A stretch of DNA of 64,000 nucleotides from an uncultured Lachnospiraceae bacterium. GTDB taxonomy: Bacteria > Bacillota > Clostridia > Lachnospirales > Lachnospiraceae. Shown here piece after piece: positions 32,965 to 41,867 of the stretch (positions are counted from its first letter, which is position 1; every line of letters starts with the position of its first letter). The stretch lies in contig CANPTH010000007.1 in assembly GCA_947576945.1 (NCBI GenBank), forward strand, positions 34,220-98,219. Reading direction: 5' to 3'. Made by a program: the position numbers and the translations under genes. Below the pieces are notes generated by a model. It saw only the letters and a program-made list of their open reading frames with translations, had not been told where the DNA came from and did no database searches.

Positions 32965-35197
32965 AATGACAAGTGAAAACAGAATAAAGATGATTCGGGA
33001 ATTGTCCTGTGAGGTAGACAAAAAAGAAGTATTCCGCCACCTGGATTGTTTGCCGGATTCTCCGGTGTATGGGGAAATGGAAAGAACCTATGAGGAAACA
33101 CTTCCGGAAGCCCTTTCCCTCCTCTGCCCCAAAGCGGTAATTGCTCCGGGCCTTATTCCGGAAGACTGTGAAATTTCAGGAGAAGGGAAAAAGGACAAGC
33201 CCACAAAGGCCGTTTTCCTGCTGGTGACGGTGGGAAAAGAGATCAGTGATTATTGCACCAGGGCTTTTGCCTCCGGGGATTACGTAAGGGGCATGATAGC
33301 GGACGCCATGGCTGACGTCGCACTTTTTTCTCTGGAGAAAGAACTGCAGGAACAGCTGCGTAATTGCTGTACCGAATGGGGATGGGGAATTGCCCGGCGG
33401 CTGGAAGCGCCCAAAGATCTTCCGATGGAAATTCAACGTGAAGTGTTTTTGCAGACTGAGGCAGAGAAATATTTGCAGATGAAGATCACGGATGGTTACA
33501 TGTTTTCGCCGGTAAAAACCAGCTGTCAGATTTACTTAAGGAGTGCAGACCCATCTGTTTTCCGCAGTGCCCATAACTGTCGGGGGTGTTCCAGTCGTAA
33601 CTGTATTTATCGCGGCGTTTTGCCTCTTTCGATGAGAGTGACGGGAAACTGGCAAAAAGAAATATGTGTGACGGAAGAAAAAACAGTTCTGGAACTTTTA
33701 CAGGAAAATATTCCGGGACTGCCGTCGCCCTGCGGCGGAAGGGGAAATTGCGGAAAATGTAAAATCCAGGTGATAGGCGGTGCACTGCCTGTCACGGTTT
33801 CTGACAGGGCATATTTTTCCGGAGAAGAACTTCAGGAAGGATGGCGGCTGGCATGTCAGGCCTATCCGGCTGCAGACCTGGAGATTTGGGTCGGCTTTGA
33901 GGATGAGACGGAAATGCAGGCGAACGAATCGGCTCTGAATGCTGAGAGGGAGAATACTGGACTACCTGGAAAAGATTATTCAAATGAAAGAAGATATGCT
34001 TTTGCGGTTGATATAGGAACTACTACAGTCGCGATAGCGCTGCTGTATTTGCCGGAGGGGATACGCGTTATGGCCAGGACGGCCCTGAATCCTCAGCGGC
34101 GGTTTGGGGCGGATGTGATTACGAGGATCCAAAAGGTGTCCGGGGGAATGGCAAAAGAACTGCAGAAATTAATCATAGAGGAACTTGAACGGCTGATGGG
34201 CCTTATACTGAAGGAGGGCCAGATTGGCTGGAACGATGTGGCGCGGGTCTCTGTTACGGGGAATACGACGATGCTGCATATCTTGCGCGGCTATCCCTGC
34301 GAAGGGCTTGGACAACTGCCATTTGCCCCTTATTCGGTGGTGTCGGAATGTCTGAGCATAAAGGATATGTTTCCCAATATAAACGCACAGGCGGAAGTAT
34401 TGATCGGTCCCGGCATTTCCGCGTTTGTTGGAAATGATATCGTATCCGGCCTGCAGGCGGTGGGCATGGGAAATGTCAGGGGGAAACGGATGTTCATTGA
34501 TCTTGGCACGAACGGAGAGATGGCCATAAGAAATGGGGAGCTTTTACTTACTGCTTCAACGGCGGCCGGGCCTGCGCTTGAAGGCGGCAATATCCTTTGG
34601 GGAACGGGGAGCATACCAGGAGCGGTTTGCGGAGCGGATTTTCAGGAAGACAGGCTTTGCGTGCGGACAATCCTGAGGAAAAAGCCCATCGGCATTTGCG
34701 GTTCGGGAGTGATTGAATTGGCGGCAGAGTTTACCGGAAAGGGCGTAATAGATGAAACGGGGCTTTTGGCTGAAGAATGGTTTGCGGATGGATATCCCGT
34801 GGCGCAGAGGGCGGATGGCAGGAAGATTGTCCTGACACAGAAAGATATCCGGGAGATTCAGCTTGCGAAAGCCGCCATCCGAGCCGGAATCCATACATTG
34901 CTGGAGGCGGCGCAGATGAATCCGGAGGATGTGGAGGAAGTATATCTTGCCGGAGGATTCGGGCATGGATTAAATGTTGCGAAAGCGATCTTTATCGGAA
35001 TGTTTCCGCAGATTTTTGAGAAGAAAGTCAAAACAGTAGGAAACAGTGCCCTTGAGGGTGCAGGAAATCTGGCATTAAATCCGGACAGACTCTTAGATCA
35101 GGAAGCGATCGCGGGAGCAGCCCAAAATCTGGAATTGTCATCGGATCCGATTTTCGGGGAAATGTATATGAATGCTATGATGTTTGAGAAAACCTGA
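32957..35197 (+). CDS. RACo-like reductive activator of corrinoid proteins, with extra N-terminal domain
   Basis: A 746-aa protein. Residues 1-225 resemble the B12-dependent methionine synthase activation region. A 2Fe-2S ferredoxin domain follows (CGGRGNCGKC and a later Cys, about 250-300). Then comes an ASKHA-type ATPase domain (FAVDIGTTTVAIAL, FIDLGTNGEMAI, CGSGVIELAAEF, LAGGFGHGLNVAKA). RACo proteins use ATP and a low-potential electron to return Co(II) to Co(I). The N-terminal part makes it about 100 residues longer than most RACo proteins I know. It is coupled to the corrinoid protein gene. Confidence 0.9.
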   Translation: MREMTSENRIKMIRELSCEVDKKEVFRHLDCLPDSPVYGEMERTYEETLPEALSLLCPKAVIAPGLIPEDCEISGEGKKDKPTKAVFLLVTVGKEISDYCTRAFASGDYVRGMIADAMADVALFSLEKELQEQLRNCCTEWGWGIARRLEAPKDLPMEIQREVFLQTEAEKYLQMKITDGYMFSPVKTSCQIYLRSADPSVFRSAHNCRGCSSRNCIYRGVLPLSMRVTGNWQKEICVTEEKTVLELLQENIPGLPSPCGGRGNCGKCKIQVIGGALPVTVSDRAYFSGEELQEGWRLACQAYPAADLEIWVGFEDETEMQANESALNAERENTGLPGKDYSNERRYAFAVDIGTTTVAIALLYLPEGIRVMARTALNPQRRFGADVITRIQKVSGGMAKELQKLIIEELERLMGLILKEGQIGWNDVARVSVTGNTTMLHILRGYPCEGLGQLPFAPYSVVSECLSIKDMFPNINAQAEVLIGPGISAFVGNDIVSGLQAVGMGNVRGKRMFIDLGTNGEMAIRNGELLLTASTAAGPALEGGNILWGTGSIPGAVCGADFQEDRLCVRTILRKKPIGICGSGVIELAAEFTGKGVIDETGLLAEEWFADGYPVAQRADGRKIVLTQKDIREIQLAKAAIRAGIHTLLEAAQMNPEDVEEVYLAGGFGHGLNVAKAIFIGMFPQIFEKKVKTVGNSALEGAGNLALNPDRLLDQEAIAGAAQNLELSSDPIFGEMYMNAMMFEKT

Positions 35198-35224
35198 TAT
35201 GAATGTGCGATAAGGAGGAACAGT

Positions 35225-36460
35225 ATGGATGACAGAAGTATCATCAGAGAACTTGCAAAACGTTATAAAGAGATAGCGGAAATGGATATTCAGAAAGAAA
35301 ACGAGAAATTGTACCGCAGACTGAACGGACTCGATCCAATCCGCCCGGTAGTCCTGATTGATGAAATTCCGTGGAATCAGTTTGAGGGACTGGAAGAACT
35401 GAGGCTTTTATGCAATGGGGAAAAGGAACGCAGGGTGGAAGAGTATTTGCGCAGGCAGATATATCGCTTTCATCATTTCCCGTGCGACATGATTGTGAGC
35501 AATTTTCTGCCGTGGCCCCGTCATATTGAAATTGGCTCTTTTGGAATTGATATCCATGAAGATATTCTGGCGTTTGACAATAAGAACAGTATTGTGGCCC
35601 ACAAGTATGTTGACCAGATTCCGGATGAAGAAGCGGTAGAACGTCTTCATGCACCGGTAATAACGATAGATGAAGAGGCCGATCAGGAAGATGAAGAATG
35701 GCTTTTAAGCCTGGCAGGGGATATTCTCCCGGTACATATGACGGCGCTGCAATATGCGACGTTCTTTGAGCCGTGGGATAACATTGCAGAGTGGAGAGGG
35801 GTTGAGACGCTTCTTTGGGATCTGGCGGACAGGCCGGAGTTTATGCTTTCCATTGTGCGGAAAATTACGGATGTACGAAAGGAAATGATGGATCAGGTGG
35901 AGGAAATGAATCTTCTGGATGGAAGCAGCCCCTACATACACAGCACACCAGCCCTGGCAGACGTCCTGCCGGGAGAGGTGAAAGATGGGCGGCTGACAAG
36001 GAAAAATGTCTGGGGAAGAGGGGCCGCCCAGATCTTTTCCAATGTTTCGCCGGCGATGCTGGAAGAATTTGAGATTCCTTTTGTCAAAGAATTTTTTCAG
36101 GATTTCGGACTGGTGTATTATGGATGTTGTGAACCATTGGACAAACGGATTCATATTGTGCGGGAGATCCCCAACCTGCGCAAGATTTCCATTACCCCAT
36201 GGGCGGACGTGGATAACGGTGCAGCCCAGATAGGGCGGGACTTTGTGATGGCCAATAAACCGAATCCGGCGCACCTTGCTGTAGATGCGTTAGACGTGGA
36301 ACTGATCCGAAAAGAAACACAAAGGACGCTGGACGCGTGCAAGCGAAACCATACGCCGGTGGAACTGGTGCTTAAGGATATCAGTTCAGTCAATTATCAT
36401 CCGGAACATTTGGATTTATGGGCAAAGGTTGTAATGGATACCGTGCTGAACTCAGACTAA
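35225..36460 (+). CDS. URO-D-family substrate methyltransferase
   Basis: A 411-aa protein of the uroporphyrinogen decarboxylase fold, the longer branch found beside corrinoid proteins. WGRGAAQIFSNVSPAMLEEF, LVYYGCCEPLDKRI and ITPWADV are visible. In these systems such proteins demethylate the substrate and load the corrinoid protein, with a zinc-bound Cys/His site (here probably within YYGCCEP). Its substrate is unknown. It sits at the end of the corrinoid operon, 28 nt after the activator and 258 nt before a sugar transporter. Confidence 0.8.
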   Translation: MDDRSIIRELAKRYKEIAEMDIQKENEKLYRRLNGLDPIRPVVLIDEIPWNQFEGLEELRLLCNGEKERRVEEYLRRQIYRFHHFPCDMIVSNFLPWPRHIEIGSFGIDIHEDILAFDNKNSIVAHKYVDQIPDEEAVERLHAPVITIDEEADQEDEEWLLSLAGDILPVHMTALQYATFFEPWDNIAEWRGVETLLWDLADRPEFMLSIVRKITDVRKEMMDQVEEMNLLDGSSPYIHSTPALADVLPGEVKDGRLTRKNVWGRGAAQIFSNVSPAMLEEFEIPFVKEFFQDFGLVYYGCCEPLDKRIHIVREIPNLRKISITPWADVDNGAAQIGRDFVMANKPNPAHLAVDALDVELIRKETQRTLDACKRNHTPVELVLKDISSVNYHPEHLDLWAKVVMDTVLNSD

Positions 36461-36558
36461 ACAAAATGATGGACTTGGTATTTTGTTCTAAAAAACGCAG
36501 AAAATCCAATGTAATATATACAATAGCGACAAAAGATTTTTCTTAAATAGCTTTGATT

Positions 36559-36620
36559 ATATCAAAATAGTGGAATGATATCAAAATTTTGCAATATTTT
36601 TTGTTATATTATTTTGATAT
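36559..36620. promoter_or_regulatory. Three copies of a 10-bp operator-like motif upstream of the sugar transporter
   Basis: ATATCAAAAT at 36559-36568 and 36578-36587, and its inverse ATTTTGATAT at 36611-36620. The spacing of the direct copies is 19 bp, about two helical turns. They lie 100-160 nt before the solute-binding protein gene. An AraC-type regulator (YesN-like at 43561, or the PocR regulator) is a reasonable but untested candidate to bind them. Confidence 0.5.
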
Positions 36621-36718
36621 ACTGAAACAGAAAAATGCCATGGTCTATACGGAAAGTAACGCTTCTGGAAAGGGGTGGATGTTTGGCGATGGCTGACGAA
36701 AGAAAGGAGACAGGTAGT

Positions 36719-38155
36719 ATGAAAAAAAAGTTATCAGCAGTTTTTTTGACAGCGGGCATGGTTCTTGGATTGACCGCCTGCGGCGGTTCTGGCGGAGGGA
36801 ATGCAGGTTCCGATACATCTGCGCCAGAAAACAGCGAAGCGAGTGAAATGGATGCCGGGCAATCGGAGGATTCATCATCTGAGTCCGCAGAGGCGGCGCC
36901 GGCAGGAGACGGGGAGATCACAATTACGGTTGTTGACTGGAACACGGGCATTGCGTCCGATCTTCAAAAAGCAGCCTGCCAGGAGTATATGGATTCTCAT
37001 CCGGGAATCATTATTGACCATCAGACGATTGCATATGAAGACTACAATACAAAACTGAACACTTTGATTGCAGCCGGACAGACTCCTGACATCTTTTATG
37101 CCAGCGATTTATATGCGTTTAATTATGGTGAACAGGGAGTGTCCCAGGATCTTGCGCCATTGTATGAGGCTCAGGGCGTTGACATGAAAGAAAAGTTTCT
37201 TTCTCCGGCTATATATGAGACGGCAGCAGGGGAAGTTTATGGTTTGGCATATGGCGTTGTCTGTACCGTTATGTACTATGACAAAGAGATTTTTGATGCC
37301 GCAGGCGTGGAGTATCCGTCTTCTGATCCAGCCAATCCGGATACATGGGATGAATGGGTAGAGAAGTTAAAACAGATTACAGTGGATCAAAATGGTAAAC
37401 ACCCTGGGGAAGAAGGATTTAATCCGTTGGCGACAAAAACTTATGGCACGATTTCTCCATCCTGGTATTACCATCTGAGTACCTTTTTGCATTCTAACGA
37501 AGGTGCGTTTTTCGACGAAAACGGACTGACACTTGGAAATGAAGAGGGACTTGAAGTGATCAAGGCTGTCAATGATCTGGCGGCGGTTCATCAGGTTGCT
37601 CCCACGCCCATTGCTGAGGATGCTCTTCCTACGGTAGCAAGCATGTTTAAGGAGAATCAGCTGGGATGTTATATTTCCGGTTCCTATGAGTACATTGATA
37701 TTGCAGAAGAGAATCCGGATATCGGCATTGCTATGATTCCGATGTTTAAGAGACCGGCATCCATTGCCTGGGCAGCCTGCCTGGAAATGTCCGCGACCAC
37801 AGAGCACCCGGAAGAGGTATTTGAATTTTTCCGCTGGTATGCGGAAGCTGACACGAATCCATGCCATGTCGCTTCTAATCTTCCTAACGAATATAAGTAC
37901 TACGAGGATGAAAGTCTGTTTGACATTTGGATGGATCCCTCTATTTACAACGACGATTTTCATGCCGTGGTTCCTGCATTGATGGCTGAATATGCATATT
38001 CTCCGGAAATGTGCACCGTAAAAAATGCAGGGCAGATTTTTGATGAGTATGTGGCTCCGCAGCTTGACAAGGTTTGGATGGGAGAGCAGACTCCTGAGGA
38101 TGCCTGTGCGGAACTGGCAGATTCTGTAGGTGCCGTTTATTCTGGACTTTGGTAA
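36719..38155 (+). CDS. Sugar ABC transporter solute-binding lipoprotein
   Basis: A 478-aa family 1 extracellular binding protein. A signal peptide ends in the lipobox LTAC (Cys at about 20), followed by a Gly/Ser/Glu-rich linker to about 65 and the binding domain (ITVVDWNTG, AAGQTPDIFYASD, GLAYGVVCTVMYYDKEIFD). The start at 36719 has AAAGGAG 9 nt upstream. Permease genes follow; no ATPase gene lies in the cluster, so a shared MsmK-type ATPase is probably used. Substrate unknown, perhaps an oligosaccharide or glycoside. Confidence 0.92.
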   Translation: MKKKLSAVFLTAGMVLGLTACGGSGGGNAGSDTSAPENSEASEMDAGQSEDSSSESAEAAPAGDGEITITVVDWNTGIASDLQKAACQEYMDSHPGIIIDHQTIAYEDYNTKLNTLIAAGQTPDIFYASDLYAFNYGEQGVSQDLAPLYEAQGVDMKEKFLSPAIYETAAGEVYGLAYGVVCTVMYYDKEIFDAAGVEYPSSDPANPDTWDEWVEKLKQITVDQNGKHPGEEGFNPLATKTYGTISPSWYYHLSTFLHSNEGAFFDENGLTLGNEEGLEVIKAVNDLAAVHQVAPTPIAEDALPTVASMFKENQLGCYISGSYEYIDIAEENPDIGIAMIPMFKRPASIAWAACLEMSATTEHPEEVFEFFRWYAEADTNPCHVASNLPNEYKYYEDESLFDIWMDPSIYNDDFHAVVPALMAEYAYSPEMCTVKNAGQIFDEYVAPQLDKVWMGEQTPEDACAELADSVGAVYSGLW

Positions 38156-38168
38156 ACAGCGTATTGAT

Positions 38169-38190
38169 GGACGGAATTTTAATTCCGTCC
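38169..38190 (+). other. Intercistronic hairpin between binding protein and permease genes
   Basis: GGACGGAATT and AATTCCGTCC, 10 bp perfect with a 2-nt loop, followed by TCTTT rather than a long T-run. Hairpins here commonly stabilise the upstream message or give partial termination, so that more binding protein than permease is made. Confidence 0.7.
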
Positions 38191-38206
38191 TCTTTGATTC
38201 GGAGGT

Positions 38207-39112
38207 ATGGATTTGAGAAAAGAACATAAAAAAATGTCTCTTGCGGCTCGCCGCAGAAATGTCGCCGGGTATCTTTTTATTGCTCCGGCATTAATTGGAA
38301 TGTCGCTGTTTTATGTATTTCCAATGCTGTTTAGCTTTGGCACCAGCTTTACTGACTGGAATCTGATGACGACTCCATCCTTTGTGGGAGGAGATAATTA
38401 TATGGAACTGATGAATGATTCCGTTTATCTGAAAAGCATCCGTGTGACATTTTATTATACGCTGCTGGCAGTGCCGCTCAGTAACATATATGCGCTGCTG
38501 ATGGCGATGTTGTTGAATGCGAAAATCAGAGGGCGGTCTGTTGTAAGAACAATTTTCTATGTTCCGTCAATTGTGCCGGCAGTTGCGTCGGCAGGGGTGT
38601 GGATGTATATTTTCAATCCCTACAACGGTTTTTTAAATCAGATCTTCCTGCAGCTTGGATTTGATCCAAAAATGTGGATTTACGATTCGAAGCAGGTTAT
38701 TCCCTGTATTGTGGCAATGGCCATATGGGCTGCCGGAGGCACAGCGGTTATTTATCTGGCGGCTCTGCAGGGCGTGCCATCAGAACTGCATGAGGCGGTT
38801 GCCATCGATGGCGGCAATGGCCTGCATAAGTTTTTCTATATAACGGTGCCGATGATTTCTCCGATTATTTTCTATAACCTGATCATGGGCGTTATTAATT
38901 CCATGCAGGTATTTACACAGGGTTACATCATGACGGACGGCGGGCCGAACAATGGATCTTTATTCTATGTGCTTTTGCTTTACCGCAGGGCGTTCGAACA
39001 GACTAAAATGGGGACTGCATGTGCAATGGCATGGATTCTTTTCTTTATATTAGGTATTCTGACACTTTTGAATTTTGCACTATCCAGAAAATGGGTATAT
39101 TATGGAGGTTGA
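38207..39112 (+). CDS. Sugar ABC transporter permease (MalF/UgpA-like)
   Basis: A 301-aa membrane protein with about six helices and the cytoplasmic EAA loop EAVAIDGGNGLHKFFYITVP, which contacts the ATPase. GYLFIAPALIGM is the first helix. The ATG at 38207 is only 1 nt from GGAGG, so the in-frame TTG at 38213, 7 nt away, may be the real start. It lies directly before the second permease. Confidence 0.92.
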   Translation: MDLRKEHKKMSLAARRRNVAGYLFIAPALIGMSLFYVFPMLFSFGTSFTDWNLMTTPSFVGGDNYMELMNDSVYLKSIRVTFYYTLLAVPLSNIYALLMAMLLNAKIRGRSVVRTIFYVPSIVPAVASAGVWMYIFNPYNGFLNQIFLQLGFDPKMWIYDSKQVIPCIVAMAIWAAGGTAVIYLAALQGVPSELHEAVAIDGGNGLHKFFYITVPMISPIIFYNLIMGVINSMQVFTQGYIMTDGGPNNGSLFYVLLLYRRAFEQTKMGTACAMAWILFFILGILTLLNFALSRKWVYYGG

Positions 39113-39113
39113 A

Positions 39114-39953
39114 ATGAAGAGCCATAAAAAAAACAGAACCATTAAAAGGATGTTCTTGTGGACTGCAATTATTTTAGTATGCATTATCAGCTTGTTTCCG
39201 TTCTACTGGATGGTACGCTCATCCCTGATGACAAAGACGGAGATTTTCGGAACGCCGATGCGGTGGGTTCCGGAAGTCCCGCAGTGGGATAACTATTCAG
39301 AGGCGCTTACAAGAATTCCGTTTATGCGGTACTTCTGGAATTCTTTTCTGTTGGTAATTCTGAACATTGTTGGAAAAGTGTTAAGTTCCAGTCTGGTAGC
39401 GTTTGGGTTTTCCAGAATTGAATTTAAGGGGCGAAATATCTGGTTTGCCCTTGTGATCATGACGATGATGATTCCGTGGAGTGTGCTTCTGATCCCGCAG
39501 TTTATGCTGTGGAGCCAGGTTGGTCTGTATAATACTTATTTCCCGTTATTTTTCCCGGCATTTTTTGTGGACGGATTTTATGTTTTCCTGCTCCGTCAGT
39601 TTTTTGCAACGCTGCCGAGGGAGTATGATGAGGCGGCAATTATTGATGGCGCAGGGTATTTTCAGATTTATTCCAGAATCCTGCTGCCTATGTGTAAACC
39701 GGCTCTGATGACGGTATGTGTATTTACATTTATGAATACATGGAATGATTTTATCGGCCCGATGATTTATCTGAAAGATACGGATAAATTTACGGTTTCC
39801 CTGGGACTGCAGCAGTTTATCTCGCAGTATACAACGGAATGGCATTATATGATGGCTGCTGCAACGGTTGCCATAATGCCGATGTTAGTCATGTTCTTTT
39901 TTGCGCAGAGATACTTTATTGAAGGTATGAATTTTGCAGGAGTAAAAGGATAA
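39114..39953 (+). CDS. Sugar ABC transporter permease (MalG/UgpE-like)
   Basis: A 279-aa membrane protein with six helices and the EAA loop EYDEAAIIDGAGYFQIYSRI. It forms the heterodimeric channel with the previous permease. The ATG at 39114 has GGAGG 5 nt upstream; the in-frame ATG at 39102 lies before that site. It starts 1 nt after the previous stop. Confidence 0.93.
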   Translation: MKSHKKNRTIKRMFLWTAIILVCIISLFPFYWMVRSSLMTKTEIFGTPMRWVPEVPQWDNYSEALTRIPFMRYFWNSFLLVILNIVGKVLSSSLVAFGFSRIEFKGRNIWFALVIMTMMIPWSVLLIPQFMLWSQVGLYNTYFPLFFPAFFVDGFYVFLLRQFFATLPREYDEAAIIDGAGYFQIYSRILLPMCKPALMTVCVFTFMNTWNDFIGPMIYLKDTDKFTVSLGLQQFISQYTTEWHYMMAAATVAIMPMLVMFFFAQRYFIEGMNFAGVKG

Positions 39954-39992
39954 AGTTGTCATAAGTTTAAAGAAGGCGGGTGATTGCAGATT

Positions 39993-41867
39993 ATGAGACG
40001 TTTAAATCATAAAAACTATGAGATTATGAAAACAGAATACCTGCAGGGGTGGAAAACATGGAATGTAAACAGTGTTCTTTCACATGTTCTGATGCCGCAG
40101 GGGCTGGCTCTGAATTTATGCGTTAAAGAGTATGGTTCAGGTGGTTATTTGAGGGAATCCCTGATCGGCCGCTTCCCGGAAGTGGCTGCAAGAACGCCGA
40201 AGGAGAATGTTTTTCCACAGTATCATACGTTGGATGATAGCTATACGGCTCTGCGGCTTGTATGGTGCGGCTTGTCGTTTTACGTGGAGTCTGCAGCAGA
40301 GGACGGTGAATTGATTCTTCTTGTAACACCGGAAGCCTTTCAGCCGAAACCGGCGCTTTTGGTTTTGGAGAGCGGCTTTTTATGGAACCGTCCGGGCAGA
40401 ATTGAGAAGGAGGAAGACACACTTTATGCAGTGACGCCGAGTGGTAAGACCGTGATCCGGACGACGGGTGAAGAGGCAGAAGATTTAAATCTGCCATCTA
40501 TGACAAGATATTTGAGTATTTATGCGAATGAGCCGGCAGCTTTTTATACAGGAGAAGAAAAGACTCTGGAAGAACTGAAAGAGCGTGTTGCGGGAATAAG
40601 GAAAAAAGCGGAATCTCAGTATGAGGAATGCGGTGAGGATGAGAAGGAATTGTTCCGGGCAATGTCCTGTGCGGTGAGCTGGGATACGATCTATGATCCA
40701 TCTCATGACCGGGTGATCTCTCCGGTCAGCCGATTGTGGAGTATTGGAAGCGGCGGATATGTGCTGTTTTGCTGGGATAATTATTTCGCTTCTTTTATGG
40801 CATCTTTTGGCAATAAAGAGCTTGCTTACAGCAATATGATAGAGATTACAAACGAGCGCACGCGGGCGGGTTTTGTTCCGAATTTTGCTTATGGAACCGG
40901 ACAGAAAAGTGAAGACCGTTCCCAGCCGCCGGTCGGAAGTGCAATGCTGGTGGAATTATATCGGAAATACAGGGAATCCTGGATCGTAGAGATGTTGTAT
41001 CCGGCATTGTATGAGTGGAATACCTGGTTTCTGGAAAACAGGATGACGTCAGGTGGTGCGCTTTGCTGGGGAAGCAATCCGATTCCGGAACTTTATGGGA
41101 ATCGTTGGGAAAGGGACGGCGTAGCTTCTACTTTTGGGGCGGCAATGGAATCCGGCTTGGATAATTCGCCGATGTATGATGATATTCCGGTGAACCAGAA
41201 GACCTATAGGATGGAACTGGAGGACGTAGGGCTGACGGGTTTGTATATTATGGACTGCCGCGGTCTGATGACGCTGGCTGAAATTCTGGGTAAAAAGGAG
41301 GATCTGGCAGAACTGGAAAGAAGGAAAGATTTAGCGGAACAGGGATTGGATGGTCTTTGGTGTGAGGAAAAAGGCTTCTATTATAACAGGAGAACGGACA
41401 CGGGAGAATTTTCTTATCGCATCGGACCGACAAATTTTTATGCCCTTTATTCAGACCGGATTCCGCGGGAGAGAATTACAAGAATGATAGAGGAGCATTA
41501 TTATAATTCTGAAGAATTTTATGGGGAATGGATGCTGCCCTCCATTGCTAAAAATGATCCCGCGTATGAGGACCAGGATTATTGGAGAGGACGGGTTTGG
41601 GCGCCGCTGAATTTCCTGGTTTATCAGGCTTTCAGAAAGCAGAGGCTGAAAAAGGAGTGCGTGGATCTGGCTGAGAAATCCAGGCATATCTTCCTGAAAG
41701 AATGGAAAACTCATCATCATGTGCATGAAAACTATAATTCAATCACGGGGGACGGATGCGATGCGCATAACAGTGACAAATTTTATCATTGGGGTGCGCT
41801 GTTGGCAGCTATTTACCTGATAGAGAGTAATCAAGAGGAACAGTTTGGTGAAGAGGAAATGTCATAA
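39993..41867 (+). CDS. GH63-like glycoside hydrolase
   Basis: A 624-aa protein with an (alpha/alpha)6-barrel catalytic region from about residue 210. Visible are LFCWDNYFASFMASFG, TRAGFVPNFAYGTGQKSEDR with SQPPVGS, GLDNSPMYDD, and near the end YWRGRVWAPLNFLVYQAF and ENYNSITGDGCDAHN. These are typical of the GH63 and trehalase-like group (MGH1-like). No signal peptide is seen, so it probably acts in the cytoplasm on a sugar brought in by the preceding transporter. The ATG at 39993 is used; the ribosome binding site is weak. It overlaps the kinase gene by 20 nt. Confidence 0.83.
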   Translation: MRRLNHKNYEIMKTEYLQGWKTWNVNSVLSHVLMPQGLALNLCVKEYGSGGYLRESLIGRFPEVAARTPKENVFPQYHTLDDSYTALRLVWCGLSFYVESAAEDGELILLVTPEAFQPKPALLVLESGFLWNRPGRIEKEEDTLYAVTPSGKTVIRTTGEEAEDLNLPSMTRYLSIYANEPAAFYTGEEKTLEELKERVAGIRKKAESQYEECGEDEKELFRAMSCAVSWDTIYDPSHDRVISPVSRLWSIGSGGYVLFCWDNYFASFMASFGNKELAYSNMIEITNERTRAGFVPNFAYGTGQKSEDRSQPPVGSAMLVELYRKYRESWIVEMLYPALYEWNTWFLENRMTSGGALCWGSNPIPELYGNRWERDGVASTFGAAMESGLDNSPMYDDIPVNQKTYRMELEDVGLTGLYIMDCRGLMTLAEILGKKEDLAELERRKDLAEQGLDGLWCEEKGFYYNRRTDTGEFSYRIGPTNFYALYSDRIPRERITRMIEEHYYNSEEFYGEWMLPSIAKNDPAYEDQDYWRGRVWAPLNFLVYQAFRKQRLKKECVDLAEKSRHIFLKEWKTHHHVHENYNSITGDGCDAHNSDKFYHWGALLAAIYLIESNQEEQFGEEEMS

